From contig CAYXVB010000052.1 in assembly GCA_964467785.1 (NCBI GenBank), positions 1 to 21,895 on the forward strand: a stretch of 21,895 bases of DNA. The letters are read 5' to 3'. Shown one piece after another: positions 7,288-13,396 of this stretch (positions within the stretch are counted from its first letter, which is position 1; each line of letters begins with the position of its first letter). The stretch comes from CAYXVB01 sp964467785 (GTDB lineage: Bacteria > Bdellovibrionota > UBA1018). Made by a program: the position numbers and the translations under genes. A model generated the notes under the pieces. It was not told where the DNA came from. It searched no databases and saw only the letters and a list, made by a program, of their open reading frames with translations.

Positions 7288-7932
7288 TTGTCGGCTCCAA
7301 AATCCTTGCCCCGACCCTATGGCAATGGTATTGCCTTGGACCTCGTGTCTGTACCGGTTTATGTTGCATTGCTGCATTACCCTATGGTGAACCGGAACGG
7401 GGCGATCGTAACGACGGCCGTGACGAACATGGATATCCATGACATCTCGCGGTCGGCTCGCACTTTTGGGGCGAAAGGGTATTTTATCCTGACCCCGATT
7501 GAGGATCAGCAGGAGCTGGTCGGCAAGATCTTGGCTCATTGGAGCACGGATCGGCAGCGTGAGTACCACCCGAAACGCTTTGAGGCGCTTTCTCGAGTTC
7601 GGTTGGTTCGGTCGTTTGACGAGTTGAAGGCCCGAGTGAGCGAGGAGTGCGGCCCCGGGTACGAAAGTCCCGAAGTCGTCCTCACCGATGCACGACCGCT
7701 TCCGAATGCGGTGAGCTACGCCGAATACCGGCGCGAGCTTGAAGATCCGGCCAGAAAACCGAGACCAGTGATCCTGGTGTTCGGAACCGGCTGGGGAATT
7801 TCGGATGCTTTCTATCCCGAGGTGAACCGGATCCTGGCTCCGGTTTACGGGCCTGAAGGCAAGGGAGGGTACAATCACCTTTCCGTCCGTTCGGCGGTCG
7901 CGATCATTCTCGACCGGCTGTTCGGAAAATGA
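7288..7932 (+). CDS. PF09936 (TM1570-like) SPOUT RNA methyltransferase
   Basis: A 214-residue protein matching the TM1570/PF09936 family of SAM-dependent RNA methyltransferases: VYVALLHYPMVNRNG, VTTAVTNMDIHDISRSARTFG, LVFGTGWGI and a C-terminal YNHLSVRSAVAIILDRL. The last two motifs form the knotted SAM site of SPOUT enzymes. The RNA substrate of the family is not known to me. In several bacteria it sits beside, or is fused to, TrmD, suggesting a linked tRNA or rRNA modification role. Here an inverted two-gene insertion separates it from trmD. There is no in-frame ATG before the domain: candidates are TTG 7288, TTG 7306, TTG 7336 and GTG 7345, none with a clear Shine-Dalgarno, so the start is uncertain. 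Confidence 0.88.
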   Translation: MSAPKSLPRPYGNGIALDLVSVPVYVALLHYPMVNRNGAIVTTAVTNMDIHDISRSARTFGAKGYFILTPIEDQQELVGKILAHWSTDRQREYHPKRFEALSRVRLVRSFDELKARVSEECGPGYESPEVVLTDARPLPNAVSYAEYRRELEDPARKPRPVILVFGTGWGISDAFYPEVNRILAPVYGPEGKGGYNHLSVRSAVAIILDRLFGK

Positions 7933-7997
7933 CCGGCCTGCATGGGATTGAAATCTCGCGGGTGTCAAAGTGCCTGGCGTTTGAATTGTATGAACGA

Positions 7998-8021
7998 GCC
8001 TCTGCGCAATAGGTCAGAGGC
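7998..8021 (+). promoter_or_regulatory. Hairpin abutting the rplS ribosome binding site
   Basis: GCCTCTG (7998-8004) pairs perfectly with CAGAGGC (8015-8021) around a 10-nt loop. The AGGAG ribosome binding site of rplS starts at the very next base (8022-8026). Such placement could allow L19 or another factor to control initiation. No U-tract, so not a terminator. Regulation is inferred from position only. Confidence 0.45.
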
Positions 8022-8035
8022 AGGAGTGAACTGAA

Positions 8036-8491
8036 ATGGCAGCTACCAAACAGAAATATCGTCGCACCTCCAAGGGCATCCAGATGCCGGGCAAGGGCCT
8101 TGAAGCCCGTATCGCCCTCGTCGAAAAGGCCCACATCCGCACGGACCTTCCCCAGTACAAGGCTGGTGACACCGTCCGCGTGCACGTCAAGATCAAGGAA
8201 GGCGACAAGGAACGTATCCAGGCTTACGAAGGCGTCGTGATCGCGATGTCCGGCAAGGGCGCGAGCCGCTCCTTCACCGTCCGCAAGATCTCCCATGGCG
8301 TGGGCGTCGAGCGTACGTTCCAGGAAGCTTCGCCCAAGGTCGCGAAGCTCGAAATCGTCCAGGCCGGCAAGGTCCGCCGCGCCAAGCTCTATTACCTCCG
8401 TGGCCTCGAAGGCCGCGCTGCGAAGATCGACCGCGAAGTCGAGACGCAGGCTTCGGCTGCCGCTTCGGCCGCCGCCAAAGCGAAGAAGTAA
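8036..8491 (+). CDS. rplS: 50S ribosomal protein L19
   Basis: A 151-residue L19, longer than the usual 115 or so. The family core begins near residue 24 (ARIALVEKAHIRTDLPQY) and includes GDTVRVHVKIKEGDKERIQ, YEGVVIA, FTVRKISHGVGVERTF and GKVRRAKLYYLRG. Extra sequence consists of a basic N-terminal segment (1-22) and an Ala/Lys-rich C-terminal tail from about residue 136. L19 sits at the 30S-50S interface. ATG 8036 has AGGAG 9 nt upstream. It is followed 6 nt later by rnhB, so the two are likely co-transcribed. Confidence 0.97.
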   Translation: MAATKQKYRRTSKGIQMPGKGLEARIALVEKAHIRTDLPQYKAGDTVRVHVKIKEGDKERIQAYEGVVIAMSGKGASRSFTVRKISHGVGVERTFQEASPKVAKLEIVQAGKVRRAKLYYLRGLEGRAAKIDREVETQASAAASAAAKAKK

Positions 8492-8497
8492 GTCCGT

Positions 8498-9208
8498 ATG
8501 AAGGCTGCCCCCGGCCTCGATTTCGAAAAGAAGGCTGGCTACCCCGCAAAGGTGGTCGCCGGTCTCGACGAAGTCGGCCGGGGGTGTCTTGCCGGTCCCG
8601 TGGTCGCGGGCGCCGTTCTCCTTCCTCTTGTTGTCGATTATGAAGCCCATCCTTGGCTCTCCGAGATCGGCGACTCCAAGCTCCTCACCCCCGAAAAGCG
8701 TGAAAAACTCGCACCATTGATTGAAAGCTGGGCCCTCGCTTGCGCCGTCGGCGTCGCCACGGTCGAGGAGATCGATCAGATCAATATCTATCATGCCTCG
8801 CACCTGGCAATGCGCCGGGCTTTGGAAAGCGCGCAGATCGCGAGAGACGCGCGTGCCGCACACGTTTTGGTGGACGGCAACGTCATTCCCAAAGGGCTCA
8901 ACGCGCCGGCAGCCACGGCGATCGTCAAAGGCGACTTGAAGTGCCTGTCGATCGCGGCTGCATCGATCGTAGCCAAGGTCTGGCGCGATCGATGGATGGT
9001 GGAGGCCGACGTCAGGTACCCCGGTTACTTTTTTGGCGTTCACAAGGGGTACGCAACCCCTCAGCATTCCAGGGCATTGAAGGAGCTCGGGCCCTGCGAG
9101 ATCCATCGCAAGAGCTTTGGCCCGGTTGCGGCGCTCCTGTCTTCCGACAAGATGGCCGTGAGCGCGACGGCGCGGCATAGGGAGCCTGAGCAGGCCGAAC
9201 TGTTCTGA
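8498..9208 (+). CDS. rnhB: Ribonuclease HII
   Basis: A 236-residue RNase HII, which cuts the RNA strand of RNA:DNA hybrids and starts removal of single ribonucleotides from DNA. The signature AGLDEVGRGCLAGPVVAGAV holds catalytic D24 and E25; D126 (VLVDGN) and D164 (VWRDRW) complete the DEDD set. Other landmarks are IGDSKLLTPEKRE and the C-terminal YPGYFFGVHKGYATPQHSRAL with IHRKSFGPV. It follows rplS by 6 nt, the order also seen in Bdellovibrio and many deltaproteobacteria. No clear Shine-Dalgarno precedes ATG 8498, consistent with coupling to rplS. Confidence 0.97.
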   Translation: MKAAPGLDFEKKAGYPAKVVAGLDEVGRGCLAGPVVAGAVLLPLVVDYEAHPWLSEIGDSKLLTPEKREKLAPLIESWALACAVGVATVEEIDQINIYHASHLAMRRALESAQIARDARAAHVLVDGNVIPKGLNAPAATAIVKGDLKCLSIAAASIVAKVWRDRWMVEADVRYPGYFFGVHKGYATPQHSRALKELGPCEIHRKSFGPVAALLSSDKMAVSATARHREPEQAELF

Positions 9209-9231
9209 AATCCCGGCAGAAGCTGCCTAAC

Positions 9232-9260
9232 TTGACCCGCTTTCCGCCTTCCCGCAAAAT
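9232..9260 (+). promoter_or_regulatory. Putative promoter for the PLD-fold gene
   Basis: TTGACC (9232-9237) and CAAAAT (9255-9260) are 17 nt apart. Transcription from about 9267 would leave almost no leader for the GTG at 9270 but a leader of about 18 nt for the ATG at 9285, which favours the latter start. Confidence 0.45.
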
Positions 9261-9284
9261 GGGAGAAGAGTGGAACATCCGGGA

Positions 9285-10808
9285 ATGATGGCGCAACTAA
9301 AACGTATTTCGGTCGCATTTCTGATCTCACTTGTCCTTGCGACGGGCCCGGGCATCGCGCGCGCCGCCGACGTCGATCTGGAGATGTACACATCCTCCAA
9401 CGACGCCATGGAGTCGCTCTTACGAGAAATGCAGGCCTTGATCGACAGCAAGGCTCCGGTGCGCCAGTTCTTTTACCTCATGCATGAGCTTGATGAGGAT
9501 GCGCAGGGCATGACCATCGCTTCGATGCTCGCTAAGATGGCCGACGCTGGGGTGGATGTGCAGGGTGCGGTCGACGCGCATTCCTCTCTCATGACCCGCG
9601 GTATGGCCGAGGAGCTGCAGAAGCACGGAGTGAAGTTCAAGGCCTTCCGCCCGGTCAACATCGCCAAGATTCTTGAAAAGCCCGCGCAGCTCCTCCGCAA
9701 CATCGCCAAGGCGAACAGCCGGTTTCACGAAAAGATCGTTTACACTCGCGACGGGGATCAAGTGACCGTCCGGATGGGGAGCCGCAACTGGACCAAGGAG
9801 TATTACCGATCCTTTCAGAAGGCGGCGCGTGACGAGCGCAAGGCCGCGCGGGCCGAAGCTGCTATGTCTGGCAAGAAGCTCAAGGAAGAGCCTCAGTACT
9901 CTTTCAATGACACCGAGATCCGGATGAGCGGTCAGGCGGAGGATTTCAAGGTGGTGCCGGAGTTCATCGAAGAAAAGATGAACCACAAACACATGCGGAC
10001 GAAAGTCTCGCAGATGCAGTTCAAGGCCTCTCCCAAGGGCATGGATTACGCAGCGGAGTTCGCGAAGCACCAGAAGTCGGTGGACGATTTCTTGGCGCGT
10101 CGCCAGGCGTCGAAAGCGCCGCTTGATGAACGCGACATTATCCGAGGTCGTGTGCCCGCGGAAAAGATCGAGTTCACTTTCGACAAGATGGGCGACCGGA
10201 CCAAGCGCGAAGCTGTGAGCGACAAGCTGGTGCAGCTCATCCGAGAGGCGAAGCAATCGGTGGTGATCAATAACCCGTACATCATCACGGTTAAAGGGGA
10301 GCCGCTTTACGAAGCCCTGATCGGAGCTGGGCCTCGTCTCAAAGAAAAAGTGATCAAGAGCAATATGCTCGGCGAGTCGGACCATGATCTTCCCTCGATC
10401 GCACTTAAGGCGATCGTGCCTGACCTAGTGGAGCAGGGATGGGAGATCTGGGGCCAGGCCACCCCGAACACGCTGCATGAGAAGCTCATGGTCATCGATG
10501 CCGGAACGCCGGACGGGAAAGTCGCCAATGGCTCGGGCAATTTTGATGGCCGCTCCCGCTACATGAACTCCGAAGCGCTTTCCGTGATCCACGACGCCGA
10601 GTTCTCGGGAAAGGTTGCCGATTTTTACCGGGCGGAACTCGGCGAGATCAATCGTTGGGCGGGGCCGGGGGGGTGCGCGGCGAGGTTTTCCGAGTTCTTC
10701 ATGGGAACCGGATATCCGCTGAATCGGGCACCGCGATTCGGGGAGCGGCTCATAGAAGGCTGGACTCGATTGATTATCAAGGTGCCGTTTATCCGGAACA
10801 TGTACTGA
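9285..10808 (+). CDS. Secreted phospholipase D superfamily protein (two HKD motifs)
   Basis: From ATG 9285 the protein has 507 residues; GTG 9270, with GGGAG close upstream, would add five. The signal peptide (MMAQLKRISVAFLISLVLAT...ARA) directs export. Two PLD half-sites are present. The first, HEKIVYTRDGD (H148, K150) with GSRNW (165-169), has its Asp one place later than the strict HxKx4D pattern. The second, HEKLMVID (H398, K400, D405) with GSGNFDGRS and E430, is canonical. Between them lies a long Lys/Arg/Glu-rich helical stretch (about 175-285), an unusual insert, then a second-half PLD core (VVINNPYIIT). PLD-fold enzymes hydrolyse or transfer phosphodiesters in phospholipids or nucleic acids; the substrate is not evident. 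A periplasmic or secreted lipase or nuclease is inferred. Confidence 0.82.
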   Translation: MMAQLKRISVAFLISLVLATGPGIARAADVDLEMYTSSNDAMESLLREMQALIDSKAPVRQFFYLMHELDEDAQGMTIASMLAKMADAGVDVQGAVDAHSSLMTRGMAEELQKHGVKFKAFRPVNIAKILEKPAQLLRNIAKANSRFHEKIVYTRDGDQVTVRMGSRNWTKEYYRSFQKAARDERKAARAEAAMSGKKLKEEPQYSFNDTEIRMSGQAEDFKVVPEFIEEKMNHKHMRTKVSQMQFKASPKGMDYAAEFAKHQKSVDDFLARRQASKAPLDERDIIRGRVPAEKIEFTFDKMGDRTKREAVSDKLVQLIREAKQSVVINNPYIITVKGEPLYEALIGAGPRLKEKVIKSNMLGESDHDLPSIALKAIVPDLVEQGWEIWGQATPNTLHEKLMVIDAGTPDGKVANGSGNFDGRSRYMNSEALSVIHDAEFSGKVADFYRAELGEINRWAGPGGCAARFSEFFMGTGYPLNRAPRFGERLIEGWTRLIIKVPFIRNMY

Positions 10809-10851
10809 GCCCATAGGTCTTCCGGTCTGGATTCTGCAACCCTGCCGAGAC

Positions 10852-11229
10852 ATGAATTATAGCCCGACAGAGAGCGGTAGCAGAGTTGAACGCGAAGCGG
10901 AGCGCTGGCTGTTGGATCCATTGAGGCCTTACCGGAGGGTGATCGCGCGAAATTACCGCTGTCGCGGGGGCGAACTTGATCTCGTCCTCGAAGAGCGCCG
11001 TCCAGACGGGGCCTGGGAGCTCGTTTTCGTGGAAGTCCGTTTTCGGGGGCCGGGCGCCTGGGTCGGCGCGCTCGAAAGCGTGGACGGCGTTAAAAGGCAT
11101 CGCTTACGCCGAGCTATAGAACGCTTTCTACAGGGTTACCGGGGTGGAGCGGAGCTGGTGAGATTCGATGTCCTGGCTCTCGGCCCCGGCGGTTGGGATC
11201 ACCGGATCAATGTCTGGATCGAAGGCTAG
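10852..11229 (+). CDS. yraN: YraN/UPF0102 family protein
   Basis: A 125-residue protein of the UPF0102 family, which has a RecB/Holliday-resolvase-like nuclease fold. Landmarks: EREAERWL near the N-terminus, ARNYRCRGGELDLV (E41, D43) and LVFVEVRFRG (E61, R63), then GALESVDGVKRHRLRRA and RFDVLAL. The family often has FVEVK; Arg at 63 is a common variant. It usually lies beside rnhB, as here apart from the intervening PLD gene. Biochemical function remains poorly defined; a DNA-processing role is inferred from fold. It starts 43 nt after the PLD gene. Confidence 0.9.
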   Translation: MNYSPTESGSRVEREAERWLLDPLRPYRRVIARNYRCRGGELDLVLEERRPDGAWELVFVEVRFRGPGAWVGALESVDGVKRHRLRRAIERFLQGYRGGAELVRFDVLALGPGGWDHRINVWIEG

Positions 11230-11295
11230 CGTGGGAAGATACTTGCGCGCGATCGTCGGATTGACCGGAGCCCCGGGATCGGCGACACTTCAGCA

Positions 11296-11700
11296 ATGGG
11301 AGAGAAGTCCGGTTTGAGACTGAGGCGATCGAAATTCGGAGTCGCGCTGCTTTTTGTCGCGGCTCTCCAGCTGGGCCTGGCGCCGGGCGCGCGGGCGCTG
11401 GATTCGGATTTTCGTACCGTGACTCATGCAGGTTTGTACGGCCTGGCGGTGGGGACCGTGGCGGGACTGGTCTCCGGCGCAGTATCAGGGCAGGGGCGCA
11501 ATGTTCTGATCGGAAGCTCCGTGGGGCTTTACCTCGGGCTTGCCGTGGGAATTTATCACCTGACACACCGGGACGACCCGGGAAATCCTTTGAGATATGC
11601 GAAGAGCGCGGCGGCCGGAGAGGTGCTTCCGGCTCGATCCGCGCTCCCGCAGAGTCCGCCCGCGCTCGTGGAATTGAACTTCCAAGTCGCGAGTTTCTAG
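11296..11700 (+). CDS. Small exported glycine-zipper membrane protein
   Basis: A 134-residue protein. Residues 12-35 form a signal peptide or first membrane segment (VALLFVAALQLGLAPGARA). FRTVTHAGLYGLAVGTVAGLVSG and IGSSVGLYLGLAVGIYH then form two Gly-rich hydrophobic segments with glycine-zipper spacing, followed by HRDDPGNPLRY and a Pro/Ala tail. I recall proteins of this pattern (FRTV...Y-x-G...GSSVGLYLG...DP-x-NPLR) as hypothetical proteins in Bdellovibrio, with no known function. It ends 7 nt from the convergent STAS gene. Initiation at ATG 11296 has no good Shine-Dalgarno, so the start is uncertain. Confidence 0.65.
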   Translation: MGEKSGLRLRRSKFGVALLFVAALQLGLAPGARALDSDFRTVTHAGLYGLAVGTVAGLVSGAVSGQGRNVLIGSSVGLYLGLAVGIYHLTHRDDPGNPLRYAKSAAAGEVLPARSALPQSPPALVELNFQVASF

Positions 11701-11707
11701 TCGAGGT

Positions 11708-12067
11708 TCAGTTGTCGAGGAAGCTTTTGCGCGCGCGCTCTTCAGTGTCGTAGAAGTCGAAGAGCGCCTTTTCGTCGAACGCCTCGATGACTTTGCGGAA
11801 TTCGCTGCCCACGTTGCAGTAGCGGGGCTTGATCGGTGCAGTGGCGTTGATCTCGCGCAAGGTCTGCACGAAAGTCGAGATCCCGCTCGAACCGACGAAT
11901 TCCAGATTTTCGAAGTTGAAGATGATGTTCTTCGGAACGCTGTCCTTCTTGGCCTGGCGGACCAGGCGGTTGAGGTCTTCGCGCAGTGGCGCGTTGGTTT
12001 CGTAATCGATCTTTCCGTCGAGAATGACAACGATCGTATCGCCGACTTTTTTCATCTGTGCTTTCAT
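11708..12067 (-). CDS. STAS-domain protein (anti-sigma factor antagonist-like)
   Basis: A 119-residue single STAS domain: strand MKKVGDTIVVILDGKID, then a helix, strand NIIFNFENLEFVGSSGIS and helix FVQTLREINA. VGSSGIS places Ser60/Ser61 at the site phosphorylated in SpoIIAA/RsbV proteins, although the residue before them is Gly rather than the more usual Asp. Such proteins reverse anti-sigma inhibition or act in polarity and partner-switch modules. No anti-sigma kinase, phosphatase or sigma gene is nearby, so its partner is elsewhere. AGGAGG lies 10 nt before ATG 12067. It diverges from rsmI by 44 nt. Confidence 0.8.
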   Translation of the reverse strand: MKAQMKKVGDTIVVILDGKIDYETNAPLREDLNRLVRQAKKDSVPKNIIFNFENLEFVGSSGISTFVQTLREINATAPIKPRYCNVGSEFRKVIEAFDEKALFDFYDTEERARKSFLDN

Positions 12068-12095
12068 TTGTCCATGGCCTCCTGAGACTTTTTCA

Positions 12096-12125
12096 ATTAT
12101 CGATTTCAGTCATGGGGACTGCCAA
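12096..12125 (-). promoter_or_regulatory. Putative promoter for the STAS gene
   Basis: On the minus strand, TTGGCA (12125-12120) and GATAAT (12101-12096) are 18 nt apart, each close to the sigma70 consensus. Transcription would begin near 12089, about 20 nt before the STAS start. The -35 lies inside the first codons of rsmI, so the two genes' control regions overlap. Confidence 0.5.
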
Positions 12126-13107
12126 GAAGCAAGATTTGCCCACCTCCGTCGAGGAGGGGGCTGAAGGTCGGCCGCCAGGGCTCACGCCGGGATTGTGGGT
12201 GGTGGCTACTCCGATCGGCAATCTCTGGGATCTGAGCTCCCGCGGTCGCGCTGCACTTAAGTATGCCGAATTGATTTACTGCGAAGATACGCGCCAAACC
12301 GCTAAATTGCTGCAGGCGGTGGGCATCGCGGCCCAGGAGTCGGGCGAGCGCCGATCCGAGAGACGACTCGACCGATTGGACGCGCATGCTTCGCCTGATC
12401 GAATCACCCGCGCGGCCGAGGAGGTCGCCCGGCGGGCGGCCCAGGGCCAGGGCGTCGTGCTGGTCACGGATGCGGGGACGCCCGCGGTCAGTGATCCGGG
12501 GGCGAGGTTGGTTGCCGCAGTTTCGGCTCTCGACGTGGTCGTCACTCCGATTCCCGGGCCCTCCGCGGTCATGGCACTCTTGAGTGCGGCCGGCTTTGAG
12601 GACACGGCATTCGCCTTTAGGGGGTTTTTTCCGCGCAAGGAGGGGGAACGTCATCGGGAGCTCGAGTCTTGCGCCCTGGCGGAAGTGGCGAGGCTATATG
12701 TGTGGTTTGAGAGTCCGAACCGGATTGTCGAGGCGTTGGAATCCCTGGCGGAGCTCTTTCCCGGGGCGGCCGTGGTGGCGAGCAAGGAGCTGACCAAAGT
12801 CTACGAACGCTTTTTCCGGGGTACCGCGGTCGAAGTTCGGGACCAGGTCCGCCGGGAGATCGCGACCGAAGGGGAGCGGGGCGAGTGGTGCTTTGCGGTC
12901 AGGTTTGAGGGAGCCGGTCGGAGCGACCGAGGTGGTGGAGGCCGGGGCAACGAAGCGGACGAGGCGCTTTGGACAAAAGTTATGTCGTGCCTGATCGAAA
13001 GCGGAGTTTCCGCATCTGTAGCGGCTAGACAGGTGAGCCAACATTTTGGCGCGCCCCGAAAGGCAGTCTATGAGCTCGCTCTGCGGATGAGCGGAAAAAA
13101 AAGCTGA
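12112..13107 (+). CDS. rsmI: 16S rRNA (cytidine1402-2'-O)-methyltransferase RsmI
   Basis: A 331-residue tetrapyrrole-methylase-fold enzyme that 2'-O-methylates C1402 in the 16S rRNA decoding centre. Family motifs: LWVVATPIGNLWDLS, AELIYCEDTRQTAKLL, VLVTDAGTPAVSDPGARLV, IPGPSAVMALLSAAG, FRGFFPR and FESPNRI. The C-terminal helical domain is also present (VSASVAARQVSQHFGAPRKAVYELAL). ATG 12112 is used; the frame is open to 12058 but that extension overlaps the STAS gene and is not family-like. It lacks a clear Shine-Dalgarno. The insert EVRDQVRREIATEG is within the normal range. Confidence 0.95.
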   Translation: MGTAKKQDLPTSVEEGAEGRPPGLTPGLWVVATPIGNLWDLSSRGRAALKYAELIYCEDTRQTAKLLQAVGIAAQESGERRSERRLDRLDAHASPDRITRAAEEVARRAAQGQGVVLVTDAGTPAVSDPGARLVAAVSALDVVVTPIPGPSAVMALLSAAGFEDTAFAFRGFFPRKEGERHRELESCALAEVARLYVWFESPNRIVEALESLAELFPGAAVVASKELTKVYERFFRGTAVEVRDQVRREIATEGERGEWCFAVRFEGAGRSDRGGGGRGNEADEALWTKVMSCLIESGVSASVAARQVSQHFGAPRKAVYELALRMSGKKS

Positions 13108-13124
13108 AAAAAACTTCTGCGCTA

Positions 13125-13152
13125 TTGACCCCCGCGCAATCCAACGTACACT
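13125..13152 (+). promoter_or_regulatory. Sigma70-type promoter for a structured RNA
   Basis: TTGACC (13125-13130) and TACACT (13147-13152) have 16-nt spacing, a near-consensus pair placed just after rsmI. Predicted start is about 13159. What follows is not a gene start but two hairpins and a terminator, then further leader to the HD-GYP gene at 13397. Confidence 0.6.
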
Positions 13153-13158
13153 CAAAAG

Positions 13159-13260
13159 TGTGGTTGTGGAATGAATCCATGGAAGGATTCATGGGAGACA
13201 GATTCAAGCTCTCGTGGGCCTCAGTGAAGTCAGGAAGACTCTCGCTGAGGCATTTTTGTT
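13159..13260 (+). ncRNA. Candidate small RNA or attenuating leader (about 100 nt)
   Basis: The segment between a good promoter and an intrinsic terminator folds into consecutive hairpins. Stem 1 is perfect: ATGAATCC (13171-13178) with GGATTCAT (13185-13192), loop ATGGAA. Stem 2: GGGAG (13193-13197) with CTCTC (13209-13213), including one G-U pair. Stem 3 is the terminator at 13218-13251. I do not recognise it as 6S, SRP, RNase P or tmRNA, or as a GEMM c-di-GMP, cobalamin or other riboswitch I know. It could be a free sRNA or the attenuator of the downstream HD-GYP gene. A short frame (13158-13295) crosses it but lacks a convincing ribosome binding site. Confidence 0.5.
13218..13257 (+). terminator. 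Intrinsic terminator upstream of HD-GYP gene
   Basis: GCCTCAG (13218-13224) pairs perfectly with CTGAGGC (13245-13251); AGTC/GACT inside can extend the stem. It is followed by ATTTTTG and further T-rich sequence. This is the clearest intrinsic terminator in the window. Confidence 0.65.
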
Positions 13261-13318
13261 TCTGCTCATCAATAAAAATCCAACTTCCAGACTAGTTGAC
13301 TGACTGTGTAGGGCAGGT

Positions 13319-13390
13319 GGCTGGCGTTTCCGAAAAGGGAAGCCGGAGACTGACGCGAAGAAGTCGCGGCCCGCCGGGCATGGAGGCCCG
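13319..13390 (+). promoter_or_regulatory. Structured 5' leader of the HD-GYP gene with SD in a hairpin loop
   Basis: Three small hairpins follow one another. First, GGC (13319-13321) and TTTCC (13327-13331) pair with GGGAA (13337-13341) and GCC (13342-13344), with a bulge. Second, CGCGA (13354-13358) pairs with TCGCG (13364-13368). Third, CGGGC (13375-13379) pairs with GCCCG (13386-13390). The ribosome binding site GGAGG (13382-13386) lies in the loop and first base of the third stem. Translation control by structure is plausible; no known riboswitch class fits by eye. Confidence 0.4.
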
Positions 13391-13396
13391 CAGACC

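Noticed and set aside
7222..7968. A 248-codon minus-strand frame opposite the PF09936 gene
   Set aside because: Opposite-strand motifs are diagnostic for the methyltransferase; the minus frame resembles nothing known.
7904..9178. A 424-codon minus-strand open frame antisense to rplS and rnhB
   Set aside because: It lies opposite two unmistakable genes, has no family-like sequence, and arises from GC-rich third positions.
9420..10385. A 321-codon minus-strand open frame antisense to the PLD gene
   Set aside because: Low-complexity Leu/His/Arg-rich translation typical of an antisense shadow; the plus strand has clear HKD motifs.
13158..13295. A 45-codon frame (GTG start) through the candidate RNA
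   Set aside because: No proper ribosome binding site, and the DNA is better explained by perfect hairpins and a terminator; kept as an alternative in the RNA entry.
13159..13396. A c-di-GMP (GEMM-I/II) or cobalamin riboswitch upstream of HD-GYP
   Set aside because: The conserved cores I know for these classes are not present; AGGGAAGCCGG at 13336-13346 only superficially resembles part of a cobalamin element.
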